A stretch of DNA of 40,069 bases, taken from positions 1 through 40,069 of the forward strand of contig JAIXMF010000099.1 in assembly GCA_025201365.1 (NCBI GenBank). Direction: 5' to 3'. The stretch is from Syncephalis plumigaleata. Lineage: Eukaryota; Zoopagomycota; Zoopagomycetes; Zoopagales; Piptocephalidaceae. Position 1 is the first letter of the stretch; every line of letters begins with the position of its first letter. The notes beneath the pieces were generated by a model. The model was not told the origin of the DNA and did not search any database. It saw only the letters and a program-made list of their open reading frames with translations. Positions 10,530 through 19,111 of the stretch are shown here, one piece after another. Made by a program: the position numbers and the translations under genes.

Positions 10530-13016
10530 ATGGAACAAGGTGCCTCCTCTATTAGTGCTAGCAATGGCAGCAATAGCACTAAATCATCAACTCCAGCTCC
10601 AGTTTCAGCTCCACTGCTAGTGCCAGCATCAAAATCCGCGCCTATGTTAATACCAGCTACCACTGCTGGTATCGGCGAGGGAAGAGTACTTATTGCCGCC
10701 TCTAATTCTGCTCCTGTTCCTGCTACCGCTCCTGCTCCTGCTACCGCTCCTGCTCCTGCCGCTGCCACCGCTCCCGTTACTACCACTGCTCCTACCACTA
10801 CTCCTACTCCCGTCCCCGCCATTACTCCTTCTCCTGCTACTGCTACTGCTGCTGCCTCGGAGTTGGTGCCACTCCAATCAGCAGAGCCATCACCAAAGCC
10901 AGCGCAACCATCAACTGCTGGCGACGATGGCTCAGGTGTAGGGAAAAAACACAATAAATTTATTCATGTGCCTTTTGAGTGGCTCGAGCTGAAGCAGGAG
11001 AAACGCGCGAAGCTAGTAGGGTGGGTGACGGTAGATGATGATAAGCAAGGTAAGCTGTGTTTAAATGATATTGACAACAATAACTAACCTATCTACAGAA
11101 TTGCTACTTTACCGTGATGACAAGCTATCATTCGGTAATGAGGCTGGCTGGTAAGTTACTATTATGTCACCCTGATCTACTTACTAATTGCAATACATCA
11201 GTGATTATACGTTTCCTCTCGATAAGAACTGTGCTGTAGTCATATCAGAGGTAAGATCATAACCATATTAAACGATGAATTTAATCTAACCTGCAGCTCA
11301 TTAGAAGAATGGCATGATCCATATCACAGTAAGTACTATGCTCAAATGTATTGGACGTTTAACTAATTGTTTATTAGAATGAAGGTTCGGTTGCCTTAAC
11401 TAGTAAGTTGTTGACATGTACGGTCAAATATTCATGCTAATCAATTCTGTAGTAAACAATCAGCAGAAAAATGGAAACAGCACATTTAAAAATGTTGGCA
11501 CGATCAATCTACGCGTTTATAGTTGTAAGTTACAACGACCTTCTTTATAAACTTAAGCTAATAATATATATATACAGACAGTTTTGCATATACCGCGTTA
11601 GAACACGCAGAATCAGAGCAGGTGTCGCCTGTTTATTATACACAGGTAAATGAAGACAAATGTATACAATATTACTACTAACACAATACAGATGCTCGGT
11701 GATTACTATCACACTACGGAGCGTCTTGGCAGGTAAGTGAACAAATAGCTAAATACAGGGAAATTCTATAATGAATAGCTAACGTGCGCATCTAGTGGTG
11801 GCTTTGGCACAGTCTACAGGGGAATGTCATCCACTACTGAAGAAGAGGTCGCGATTAAACAGGCAGGTAGCGGCGATACGTCGCTGCAAAAAGAGTGGCT
11901 TACCATGCAAATGTTTCGACAACAGCGACATATACTGCGTGGTATTAGTTTCCATCAGAATGATTGTGGAACATTTCTTACCATCAAATTAGCCAAAGGA
12001 GGAGACCTCTTCCGCTACGGGGTAAAGAGCCTTCGACCCCTTCCTGAAGCCGAGGTGAAAACAATCGTTCGGCAAATTCTGCTGGGACTCCAGGTAAGTA
12101 ACACAACTATGATTAATACTAGAACCATATTAACCATATATTATTAGGACTTACACAACATGGGCATAGCCCACCTTGGTAAGTAATTGATGGTGTTTAC
12201 TGCTAACTAATAGTATTTATTAATGATAACTTGTTCAATATTCTCGAACTACAACGACTAGACATCAAGGTAAGTCATTTGATTATTTGCTTTATTACAA
12301 ATATTAACACAAACATAGCCGGAAAATGTTCTTTTCAAGGACGAGGGTCATACGCACGCCCTCCTAGCAGATTTTGGATTGTCGCACGTATTCGCATATT
12401 CATATATGCCTATCCAGTCGCTTATTGGTACGCCGTCGTATATGGCACCTGAGATTCTCTTGTGCCAGGAAGGTGCGAGTAAAATTATGCAATCCTTCAT
12501 AAAGCAAGGTGATGCCGGTATGAAGAAAGTTGCTTATATCTTAAATTCATACCTTGGATGCAGTACAAGTGGCGATATGTGGGGCGTAGGCGTGCTTACA
12601 TATTTGCTGCTATGCCGTAAGTTAATCTCTGCTTAAAATTAATGATAGCTAACGCGATATACTATAGATGATCATCCATTCCCGGGATGCATGGGTAATG
12701 ATGATTATGAAGAATGCCTAAAGGAAATTTTAAATGAACAAACACCATTTAAAACTATAAATTTCAATGAACCTGTGCATGAAGGTAGGTTACGAGTACA
12801 CCAATAAAATCAGCTAACTACAATTAATACTGTTTAGGGATTGATTTTATTAACCGCCTTCTTCAGTTGAATCCTATCCAACGAATGACGGTCAAGGATG
12901 CCCTGCAGCATCCATGGCTTAAATCGTTGGAAGAAACGAACAAGCGCGAGCTTGCTAGCCACTCACAATCCGAGCAGTCTGAGCAATCACCAAAGCGACC
13001 ACGGTACGCTCCTTAA
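10530..13016 (+). CDS. FHA-domain Ser/Thr protein kinase (Chk2/Rad53-like architecture)
   Basis: Fourteen exons give 594 codons with every phase consistent: 10530-11049, 11099-11150, 11202-11250, 11305-11328, 11378-11402, 11453-11524, 11578-11645, 11692-11732, 11796-12093, 12148-12178, 12262-12269, 12319-12616, 12668-12784, 12838-13016. Residues 1-130 are Ala/Pro/Thr/Ser-rich. An FHA-like fold follows (LSFG, KNGMIHI, NGNSTF). The kinase domain has GSGGFGTVYRG, VAIK, HLDIKPEN, ADFGL, GTPSYMAPE and DMWGVGV. The tail is Ser/Gln-rich and ends in a basic SPKRPRY that may be a nuclear signal. FHA kinases of this type act in DNA-damage or meiotic checkpoints; that role is inferred. Oddities: the phosphothreonine-binding Arg expected after FG is Asn, the catalytic loop is HLD rather than HRD, and one exon is only 8 nt. 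Confidence 0.88.
12262..12269 (+). other. 8-nt microexon encoding the catalytic-loop Asp
   Basis: ACATCAAG is bounded by ...GACTAG upstream and GTAAGT downstream. Joined to G from exon 10 it reads Asp-Ile-Lys, completing HLD-IK before PEN in exon 12. Skipping it shifts frame and removes the catalytic base. The same site is conserved in the left pseudogene copy. Confidence 0.85.
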
Positions 13017-13900
13017 ATGCCCTCTCTAGTGCATCATACAATCTTGTTCAATAAATGTATTACTATTGTCATTAACAATTTAAATTACTGCATACAAACA
13101 TTTCTATACTTGCTACTCCATTCATTCTACTATTGCTCTCTTTATTCACTATACTTATTTATTTCCATCATTCTATCTTTTCACTACCTATACATGCTTG
13201 CCACTATCCCCATTTCACACTGCATGTATTCACTATTCCACCTATTGCTCATTCCCCTTGTTGTTTACTTCTTTACACAGCACGCGTCTTCTTAGTGTCA
13301 ACTGCATTTCCCCGTCATTTCCCTTACCACTAAACAGTAAGTGCCTTCTTTGTGTCAACTACATTCCACTTGTCAGTAAACAACCCGCGTCCACTTCTTC
13401 TTGGCTATATGTTAGTTATCCCTCTTTCTTTTATTTACCTATTTACTTTCTCAATGATACGCGTCTTCTTCGTGTCATTCTATTCCACTTACTCCATCTT
13501 TCACTTTAGCATACACATTCCCAATAGCAGCTATTCTGCCATACTATCTTTATGACTTTTATTTATCTCTCTGTTTTCCTCTTGCTCTAAACTATCTACA
13601 TGCTCACCTGTCGTTATTATTACTATACCAATAAGCCTTGTTTATTGTTTGTTCTAGTCTTTTGTTTTCTATCACTGTCCTGCTTATTTATCAATGTTTA
13701 AGCGTTCACTACTCTCGTTGTAATATGCACCTTTCACTTTTACCACTCTCTTCCGTCATCTGTTTGTATGCCACCATTACGTCATGCTTTTATTTGTATT
13801 TTTATTTGTTTACTGCCATCTCCATACTCTATTCACCACATACAAGCATACACTGCTTCTTCGAATAAACTAGCATACGTGTTCATGCGCCCTTTCTTGC
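13017..13900. other. Pyrimidine-rich intergenic stretch
   Basis: A possible polyadenylation signal (AATAAA) lies near 13050 for the kinase. The rest is C/T-rich on the plus strand. It includes three diverged copies, near 13282, 13342 and 13460, of a roughly 30-bp motif (CTTCTTxGTGTCAxxxxATTCC). ORFs of 60-100 codons here are low-complexity by-products of the base bias. Confidence 0.6.
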
Positions 13901-14036
13901 TCATTCCTTGCTCATTCGTGACAATTCAGTCATTCCACTAACTACTGCTTGTTTATTACATTGTTTATCATATATTCACTTTGTTCACTCGTTGCTCTCT
14001 ATGCAATCAATCGTAAGCATTATCACCATAACTTAT
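13901..14036 (+). repeat. Small inverted repeat, left copy
   Basis: About 136 bp are reverse-complementary to 14683-14818 with only scattered mismatches. The shared core includes TACTGCTTGTTTATTAC and GTTGCTCTCTATGCAATC. The copies flank about 650 bp containing the PUF60-like fragment. Confidence 0.88.
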
Positions 14037-14045
14037 CTATCATAC

Positions 14046-14200
14046 TAGTTTATTGTTACTTATAAGTACATGACATGGTAATATTCAATTATACTAGTAC
14101 ACTTGTATCGTCTACCTTATAGAATTGATGATGATAGTTATCGCTATCAATGAAGGATCCATTACCAAATACTGAATTATTATTATTACACTTGTCATTA
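14046..14200 (-). repeat. Dispersed repeat, copy 1
   Basis: Read on the minus strand this matches 21700-21848 on the plus strand (shared GATAACTATCATCATC, TACAAGTGTACTAGTAT). Copy 2 lies directly before the second WNRD element, while here it lies at the 3' end of the PUF60-like fragment. Confidence 0.82.
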
Positions 14201-14454
14201 TGGTGATGCTTGATGTAATCCCAATCCTTTTAATGCCTTCATGCCTTCGATCAATGTGCCAGGTATCATCGCCGTAATGACATGGAGACTATTGCCGCCT
14301 ACTTCAAATCCATTCATTGCTGCTATGGCCACCGGGACTACATCATCCGATTCGAAATCAATAAATCTAGTGCAGTTTATTAGATGGATTTACACGCATG
14401 TCTTCTGCTACCATCTTACTCGTAAGTCTTGTGCTGTCTTGTAGCCATATTCGG
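14198..14454 (-). pseudogene. PUF60-like RRM fragment
   Basis: Two exons on the minus strand, 14454-14420 and 14366-14198, joined in phase across a 53-nt intron with donor GTAAGA and branch CTAATA. They encode an RNP1-like stretch (RQHKTYEFIDFE) and the end of an RRM (AMNGFEVGGNSLHV), followed by about 25 residues and a stop. The spacing and the GG-x-L-x-V ending resemble the second RRM of the poly(U)-binding splicing factor PUF60/FIR. Nothing before or after it forms the rest of such a protein, so it is a truncated duplicate. The parent gene is not in this window. Confidence 0.55.
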
Positions 14455-14682
14455 CTAATGCTATTAACAATTTAATGGTTAACAAACTAGTGAATGAAAT
14501 GATCACATATGCATATATGCTTACAACAAGAATGCAATACTCGATTTTACCAAACTGCTTCAATGATAGTTTACAGTGTCAACTATACCATATTAAATAA
14601 ATTGGGTTTACATTACAAATACTCGCATACTCTATAATCATATGCTGTATTTGATGAGCATTGTAAATCGTGTATTTATTGA

Positions 14683-14818
14683 ATAAATTATGATGATAAT
14701 GCTTACGATTGATTGCATAGAGAGCAACGAGTGAACAAAGTGAATATATGATAAACAATGTAATAAACAAGCAGTAGTTAGTAGAATGACTGACTTGTTA
14801 CGAATGAGCAAGGAATGA
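14683..14818 (-). repeat. Small inverted repeat, right copy
   Basis: This is the partner of 13901-14036. It ends a few bases before the WNRD-element ORF at 14815. Confidence 0.88.
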
Positions 14819-15065
14819 ACAAGGATTGTAAAGATGACATGAAAGGTAAAGGATTCGAGTATCATGTATGGAATCGGGATATGGCAGCATGTCTGAATTC
14901 TATTCAGATTATTCTCAGTCTTCGCAATGGAAATGGTGTTACAGAACAACTTCACCAAAGTGCCATTACTTCTAAACGTTCAAGAAATGATGGCCAAGGA
15001 CAACGAAGAACCCAAACACTAAAAAAACAAATTAACACACACACCGGATTGTATCGTCAATCACA
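14815..15065 (+). mobile_element. WNRD-motif element remnant, copy 1
   Basis: The ORF from 14815 contains VWNRDMAACLN-x-IQIILS-x-R and then a basic, low-complexity tail. The DNA is similar to 21846-22090 over its length, including the tail TTGTATCGTCAATC. The RD-x-A-x-x-N pattern at the C-terminal side, with a downstream arginine helix, recalls the RuvC-III motif of TnpB/Fanzor-type nucleases. No RuvC-I, RuvC-II or zinc finger precedes it, so at most this is a 3' remnant. It ends about 20 bp before the POP4 start codon. Confidence 0.45.
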
Positions 15066-15086
15066 CACCCTTTTTTGCTTATAATA

Positions 15087-16030
15087 ATGACGGAATCATC
15101 TACACTATACTCTCCATTACCAGCTGATCTAGAGCAGCATCCTGCTATCTCGTCTGAAGCGGATAAAGAGGTATGTTTACACGATTAATTCTAGTTGGTA
15201 ACCGCTAGAATAATGTTGATCCACTAGATTGCTGTTGATCCAACTACACGACGATTTACGCCAAAATTCGTATGCGAAGCGTTGGAAGAAGGCCCGCAAT
15301 TAGATGCAACAGCCCAACGAGTTTACCAAACGAAAGTGGCTAGTCGCGCGATTCCTATAGAAAAGTCAGAGCTGAAGTCATTACGTAAACGACGACACCG
15401 ACAACCTCGCAACAAAATACCCGTTCTTACGGCGAAACAAAAACGCGCAGCAGACGTGCATACCATTCCTGTAGACTGTCATCGGTAGGTGTTATCAATA
15501 TCGATTTGATCATCGCGTAGTTACATTCGCTTATTGACAATACTAGCTATGAGTTGTTCGAGCCGCTTCATACATTGTGGACGCAGTACATATCGGAAGT
15601 GCAAGGTACAAGCAATAGTCCTCATACGCTTTTACCCAAACTACTAAAAGCAGATCTACATGGTAGTGTTATGAAAGGTAGGCGATACAGCTACTGTTGT
15701 TGTTTAAAGCGCATATCTCTTACAATAGAATAATAGTGGTACGCTCTCGTTGCCCTAGCTATGTTGGAACTACTGGTATAATGATTATGGAGACTAAAAA
15801 TCTATTTCGTATTATTGATCAACGCAATCGTCTTATTTGTAAGTAGCGTAAAACGATATTCTCAATGGAACATGTTTATTTATTTATATTTAGCGGTACC
15901 AAAAGCGAATAGTGTCTTTGCATTATCGATCAATCAGCACGAGTACATCATCTATGGTAGTCAGTTTTGCTATAGAGCGGCCGATCGAGCTGTCAAGAAA
16001 TTTAAAGGACAAAATACGATTGATTTGTAG
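15087..16030 (+). CDS. POP4: RNase P/MRP protein subunit Pop4 (Rpp29)
   Basis: Five exons: 15087-15170, 15228-15484, 15547-15677, 15737-15838, 15894-16030. The first half is polar with a basic stretch (KSLRKRRHRQPRNK). The second half is the Rpp29/Sm-like barrel: LHTLWTQYI, LKADLHGSVMKV, VRSRCPSYVGTTGIMIMET, LFRIID, then SVPKANSVF and IIYGSQFCYRAADR. These match the conserved ADLHG, VG-x-x-G and ET-x-x-x-F-x-II pattern of the family. Pop4 binds the RNA core of RNase P and MRP and is needed for tRNA 5' and rRNA processing in the nucleus. The fourth exon uses the second of two closely spaced AG sites (ATAG then AATAATAG), because the first gives a stop. The start ATG lies about 20 bp after a repeat remnant. 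Confidence 0.9.
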
Positions 16031-16133
16031 CTGTTGTTCATCGGCTTAAATTTATTAAATAAAAATAGTTGTATTTTACATTCATATTTTATTATATTTA
16101 GTTTTTCTCACTTTCTTTTCGTATACACATACT

Positions 16134-18932
16134 ATGACACGCTCATTTATTCTTTTCCGACGAAATGGACTAGGGACACTTTTACAAATGCGAGTCACTG
16201 CGGGCATTTCGCGGAATGTGTGGCGTTCCATGTCTACAGACTCGTCGGTAGTTTCGGAATTGTTGGAGTATATGAAGGAAACAAAACACGCTGAATCTAC
16301 TACAGTTAACGATACATCGAGCTCGATTTACCAAAATGATGGATTTCCAGTTATAAAGCGTACTACAACAGCGATAACGCCATTAAAGGATATTGTTATT
16401 GAACATGGACAATCAGCAAACCATGGCAGGCCGTTCGAGCGAGATAATCTAGCTTCTGTGCCTACCGTCAATCTTCGTAAACATTCCAAACTAGTAGAAG
16501 AACTTGAGCTGCATACAAAGTCTAGCGATATCGAAGGGATTAATGCGACAATACAAAAAATGAGCACTAATGAAACCATTACTCAGGTCGACACGACATT
16601 AATGGGAAGTGTATTTCAACGAATGCTTAATGGAGCAAATCCCTCAGTTTTGCAAGCATTTCTCAATACATTATATGCGAAGGATATTCGATTACCTACG
16701 GCTGATCATTACGTACAATGGATTCGATATCACATCCGTGTGTCTCAGTGGTATCGCGGGATTTGTGTTTACGAGAACTATCGAGTGCGTGCTGAATTGC
16801 ATAATAGTGTCGATGCAATTGTCGCAATGGTGGACGCGTTTATCGCCAATGAACAAGTACAAATCACCATTGATCGAAAGTATGGATTCGGTCATCAGCG
16901 ATGTCGGGTGCTTTGCTACGATATAATACAACGTTGTAGTCCATTATTGAATGAAGCGTTAAATCAATTCCTGATATCGTTATGTACACGTGCTATGCCT
17001 GATAAACTGGCGCTCTATCAAACTGCTCTGTCTAAGGGATATACGGTTTATATGGAAACGCAACGCGAACTATTTCGTAACTTGTACATTGATCGAGACA
17101 CGGAAATTGAACCAATCCTAGCGCTGTACTGGAGTATTCGACAATCGGGCTCCACGCCGGATCCCAACACAACATTTCACTTGATGCATTTGTTACTTAC
17201 CAAGCAGCAAACTAGCGCTTCATCATCTGCACTGGAAAAGCCGGAAGATATAGCGTTGAATATTTTCAATGATGTCTACGCAAATGGTGGCACATCTTCC
17301 GTAAGGATAGCAGTGTATCTAATAATGAAATTATCCAAATTAAATCGGCTTGCGGATGTTAAACTCGTATATGACAAGGTTAAAAGCAATCATCCCGATT
17401 CTAATCACATTCTCGAATTGGACTGTGGCTACGCGAAGACATTGCTACACACAGGAAACATCGAAGAAGCGCAAGCAATGCTTGAAACTATGATGACCTA
17501 CACTTTTCATGAACAGATAGACGGGCATTACATTGGCCCTAATGGCGAGATGTTAGTGGATTCTAGTACGTCAGAGAGACTGATAAACGTTCATAATAGG
17601 CAGTTTGAATTGATAGCATCGTTTAACGAACGGTTTATTAAAAAGTCAGCCATGCAAGAAGTATTGACAACGGAGGAATTACTTGTTAATGCAATACGTG
17701 AACTCGAGTTGAGACATTCGGATTATAGCGTGACGAGCGACGATTCAAAGTTGTCATTCATTCGACCTTTGGATGTCAAGCACGATTACGTCGCTGATGT
17801 CCAGTCTAAAACGATCGATATATTGCCGATTACCATGCTGGCCGGAGAGCTTATTACGAAATATCGCGTAGATGCCAATATTACTGCAGCCTATGCGTTG
17901 TACAATAGATTACGTGATCTAGGATACATCAATCATAGTCTAATAGGAGTAATGCAATGGGTACCATTTTACCAAAAGGATTGGGCAGGCGTTCTACATT
18001 TATTGGACGATATGCGTTCGTTTAAAATTCCACTTACAACCGTCTTGCTTACTGCATTCATCAAGAGCTACGTACACCTAAAGGAACCATTCAAAGCCGA
18101 GGGATTATTACTTGCCTATTTGTCTACACGAAATCACGTTAAACATTTGGAGGATACTCGATGGCTTAGTCCCGAGAAGTTATGCCTGAGGATCGTTTCT
18201 TGCTACATAGAGACGAAGCAATCGGCCAATGCAGCTCAGTTCATTCTTCGATGTCATGAACGTCATTTAGATATATCTGCAAAAACCACGAAAATGCTAC
18301 TGGATGAAGCGATATTACGTGGTTCGGTAGACGATACGGTAGCCCTGCTAGACTTTATCAAACAGAATGGATTAAAAATGAGTGCTGCCGCCTACTCGCG
18401 TGTCATGAGTTTCATGGCTAAACAAGGACGACTTCCCATTGTACTTGCCTATTACGCCGAGGCAGATGCGCACAATCTACAGGGCAATCCTTACTTGATC
18501 ACCAGTGTACTTCAGGCGTACATGCGTACTCGTCAGCACACGAATGGTTGGCAGTTCTTCTTGGAAGCACGGCAACGACATCAATTTTGCCTAAACGCCG
18601 TCAGTCTCTCGGTAATGCTTAGCATAGTTACTTATATGAAATCTATAAAGATAGTTGACGAGCTACTACGTCTTGCACAAATCGATGCCGTGCCATTCAA
18701 CGAACGACACTGGTTGATGCTCGAGAAAGCGTATCGCTACCATGGTGCATACGATCAATGTCTTAACGTGCTGCTCGATAGAATGCCACAAGCTGGATTT
18801 ACTCCACCTTATGATATATTACAAAGAGTTGACGATAAACTAAAATCCCGCGGTCTAACTGCTATGCAGTGCAAGCTACAACAAGCTATTCGTAACTGGT
18901 ATCCTAATTATCAGCAGCAGCAGCAGCATTAG
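16134..18932 (+). CDS. Mitochondrial PPR/helical-repeat protein, intronless
   Basis: A single 932-codon frame begins 103 bp after POP4. Residues 1-35 are rich in Arg, Ser, Thr and hydrophobics without acids, like a mitochondrial presequence. The rest is alpha-helical with PPR-like units in several places, clearest toward the C terminus (AYSRVMSFMAKQGRLPIVLAYY, then ITSVLQAYMRTRQHTNGWQFF). Such proteins usually bind organellar transcripts and act in their processing or translation. The individual repeats are divergent and I cannot name an orthologue. It ends in a CAG run (YQQQQQH) just before the stop. Lack of introns contrasts with most neighbours. Confidence 0.75.
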   Translation: MTRSFILFRRNGLGTLLQMRVTAGISRNVWRSMSTDSSVVSELLEYMKETKHAESTTVNDTSSSIYQNDGFPVIKRTTTAITPLKDIVIEHGQSANHGRPFERDNLASVPTVNLRKHSKLVEELELHTKSSDIEGINATIQKMSTNETITQVDTTLMGSVFQRMLNGANPSVLQAFLNTLYAKDIRLPTADHYVQWIRYHIRVSQWYRGICVYENYRVRAELHNSVDAIVAMVDAFIANEQVQITIDRKYGFGHQRCRVLCYDIIQRCSPLLNEALNQFLISLCTRAMPDKLALYQTALSKGYTVYMETQRELFRNLYIDRDTEIEPILALYWSIRQSGSTPDPNTTFHLMHLLLTKQQTSASSSALEKPEDIALNIFNDVYANGGTSSVRIAVYLIMKLSKLNRLADVKLVYDKVKSNHPDSNHILELDCGYAKTLLHTGNIEEAQAMLETMMTYTFHEQIDGHYIGPNGEMLVDSSTSERLINVHNRQFELIASFNERFIKKSAMQEVLTTEELLVNAIRELELRHSDYSVTSDDSKLSFIRPLDVKHDYVADVQSKTIDILPITMLAGELITKYRVDANITAAYALYNRLRDLGYINHSLIGVMQWVPFYQKDWAGVLHLLDDMRSFKIPLTTVLLTAFIKSYVHLKEPFKAEGLLLAYLSTRNHVKHLEDTRWLSPEKLCLRIVSCYIETKQSANAAQFILRCHERHLDISAKTTKMLLDEAILRGSVDDTVALLDFIKQNGLKMSAAAYSRVMSFMAKQGRLPIVLAYYAEADAHNLQGNPYLITSVLQAYMRTRQHTNGWQFFLEARQRHQFCLNAVSLSVMLSIVTYMKSIKIVDELLRLAQIDAVPFNERHWLMLEKAYRYHGAYDQCLNVLLDRMPQAGFTPPYDILQRVDDKLKSRGLTAMQCKLQQAIRNWYPNYQQQQQH

Positions 18933-19111
18933 TAGTTGCTGTATTTCATCACAGTATGGCATCATTCACAATGAATATAATTCTGTAATAAATTCGCATC
19001 ATTCATTATAATAAGCGTGTGTGCTTTCTTACTATTATTTTTCTCTTGTTTTTTCTATATTTTTATTGAAGTTAGTACTTTCTTCTTGAATAATCTATCT
19101 CCTCTTAGTTA
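18933..19111 (+). other. Intergenic gap with poly(A) signal
   Basis: AATAAA occurs near 18987 downstream of the PPR gene. The remainder is T-rich and contains the short promoter of the next gene. Confidence 0.45.

Larger units (their letters stand above)
6150..12285 (-). repeat. Right arm of ~12-kb inverted repeat
   Basis: This is the partner of 1-5519. It holds the intact FHA-kinase gene, five 299-bp units instead of three, the MITE-like element and the second IleRS 3' fragment. Exact identity with the left arm appears to run from 6181 to 11334 and to end inside a kinase intron, six bases after its donor. From 11335 outward the two arms differ at roughly one base in ten, with indels. Because the arms differ in array length and in their outer parts, a simple fold-back assembly artefact cannot explain the whole structure. 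Confidence 0.95.

Noticed and set aside
13017-13555. Overlapping 60-100-codon plus-strand ORFs after the kinase
   Set aside because: They are Leu/Ser/Phe/Tyr-rich readings of a C/T-biased stretch, lacking splice logic or similarity.
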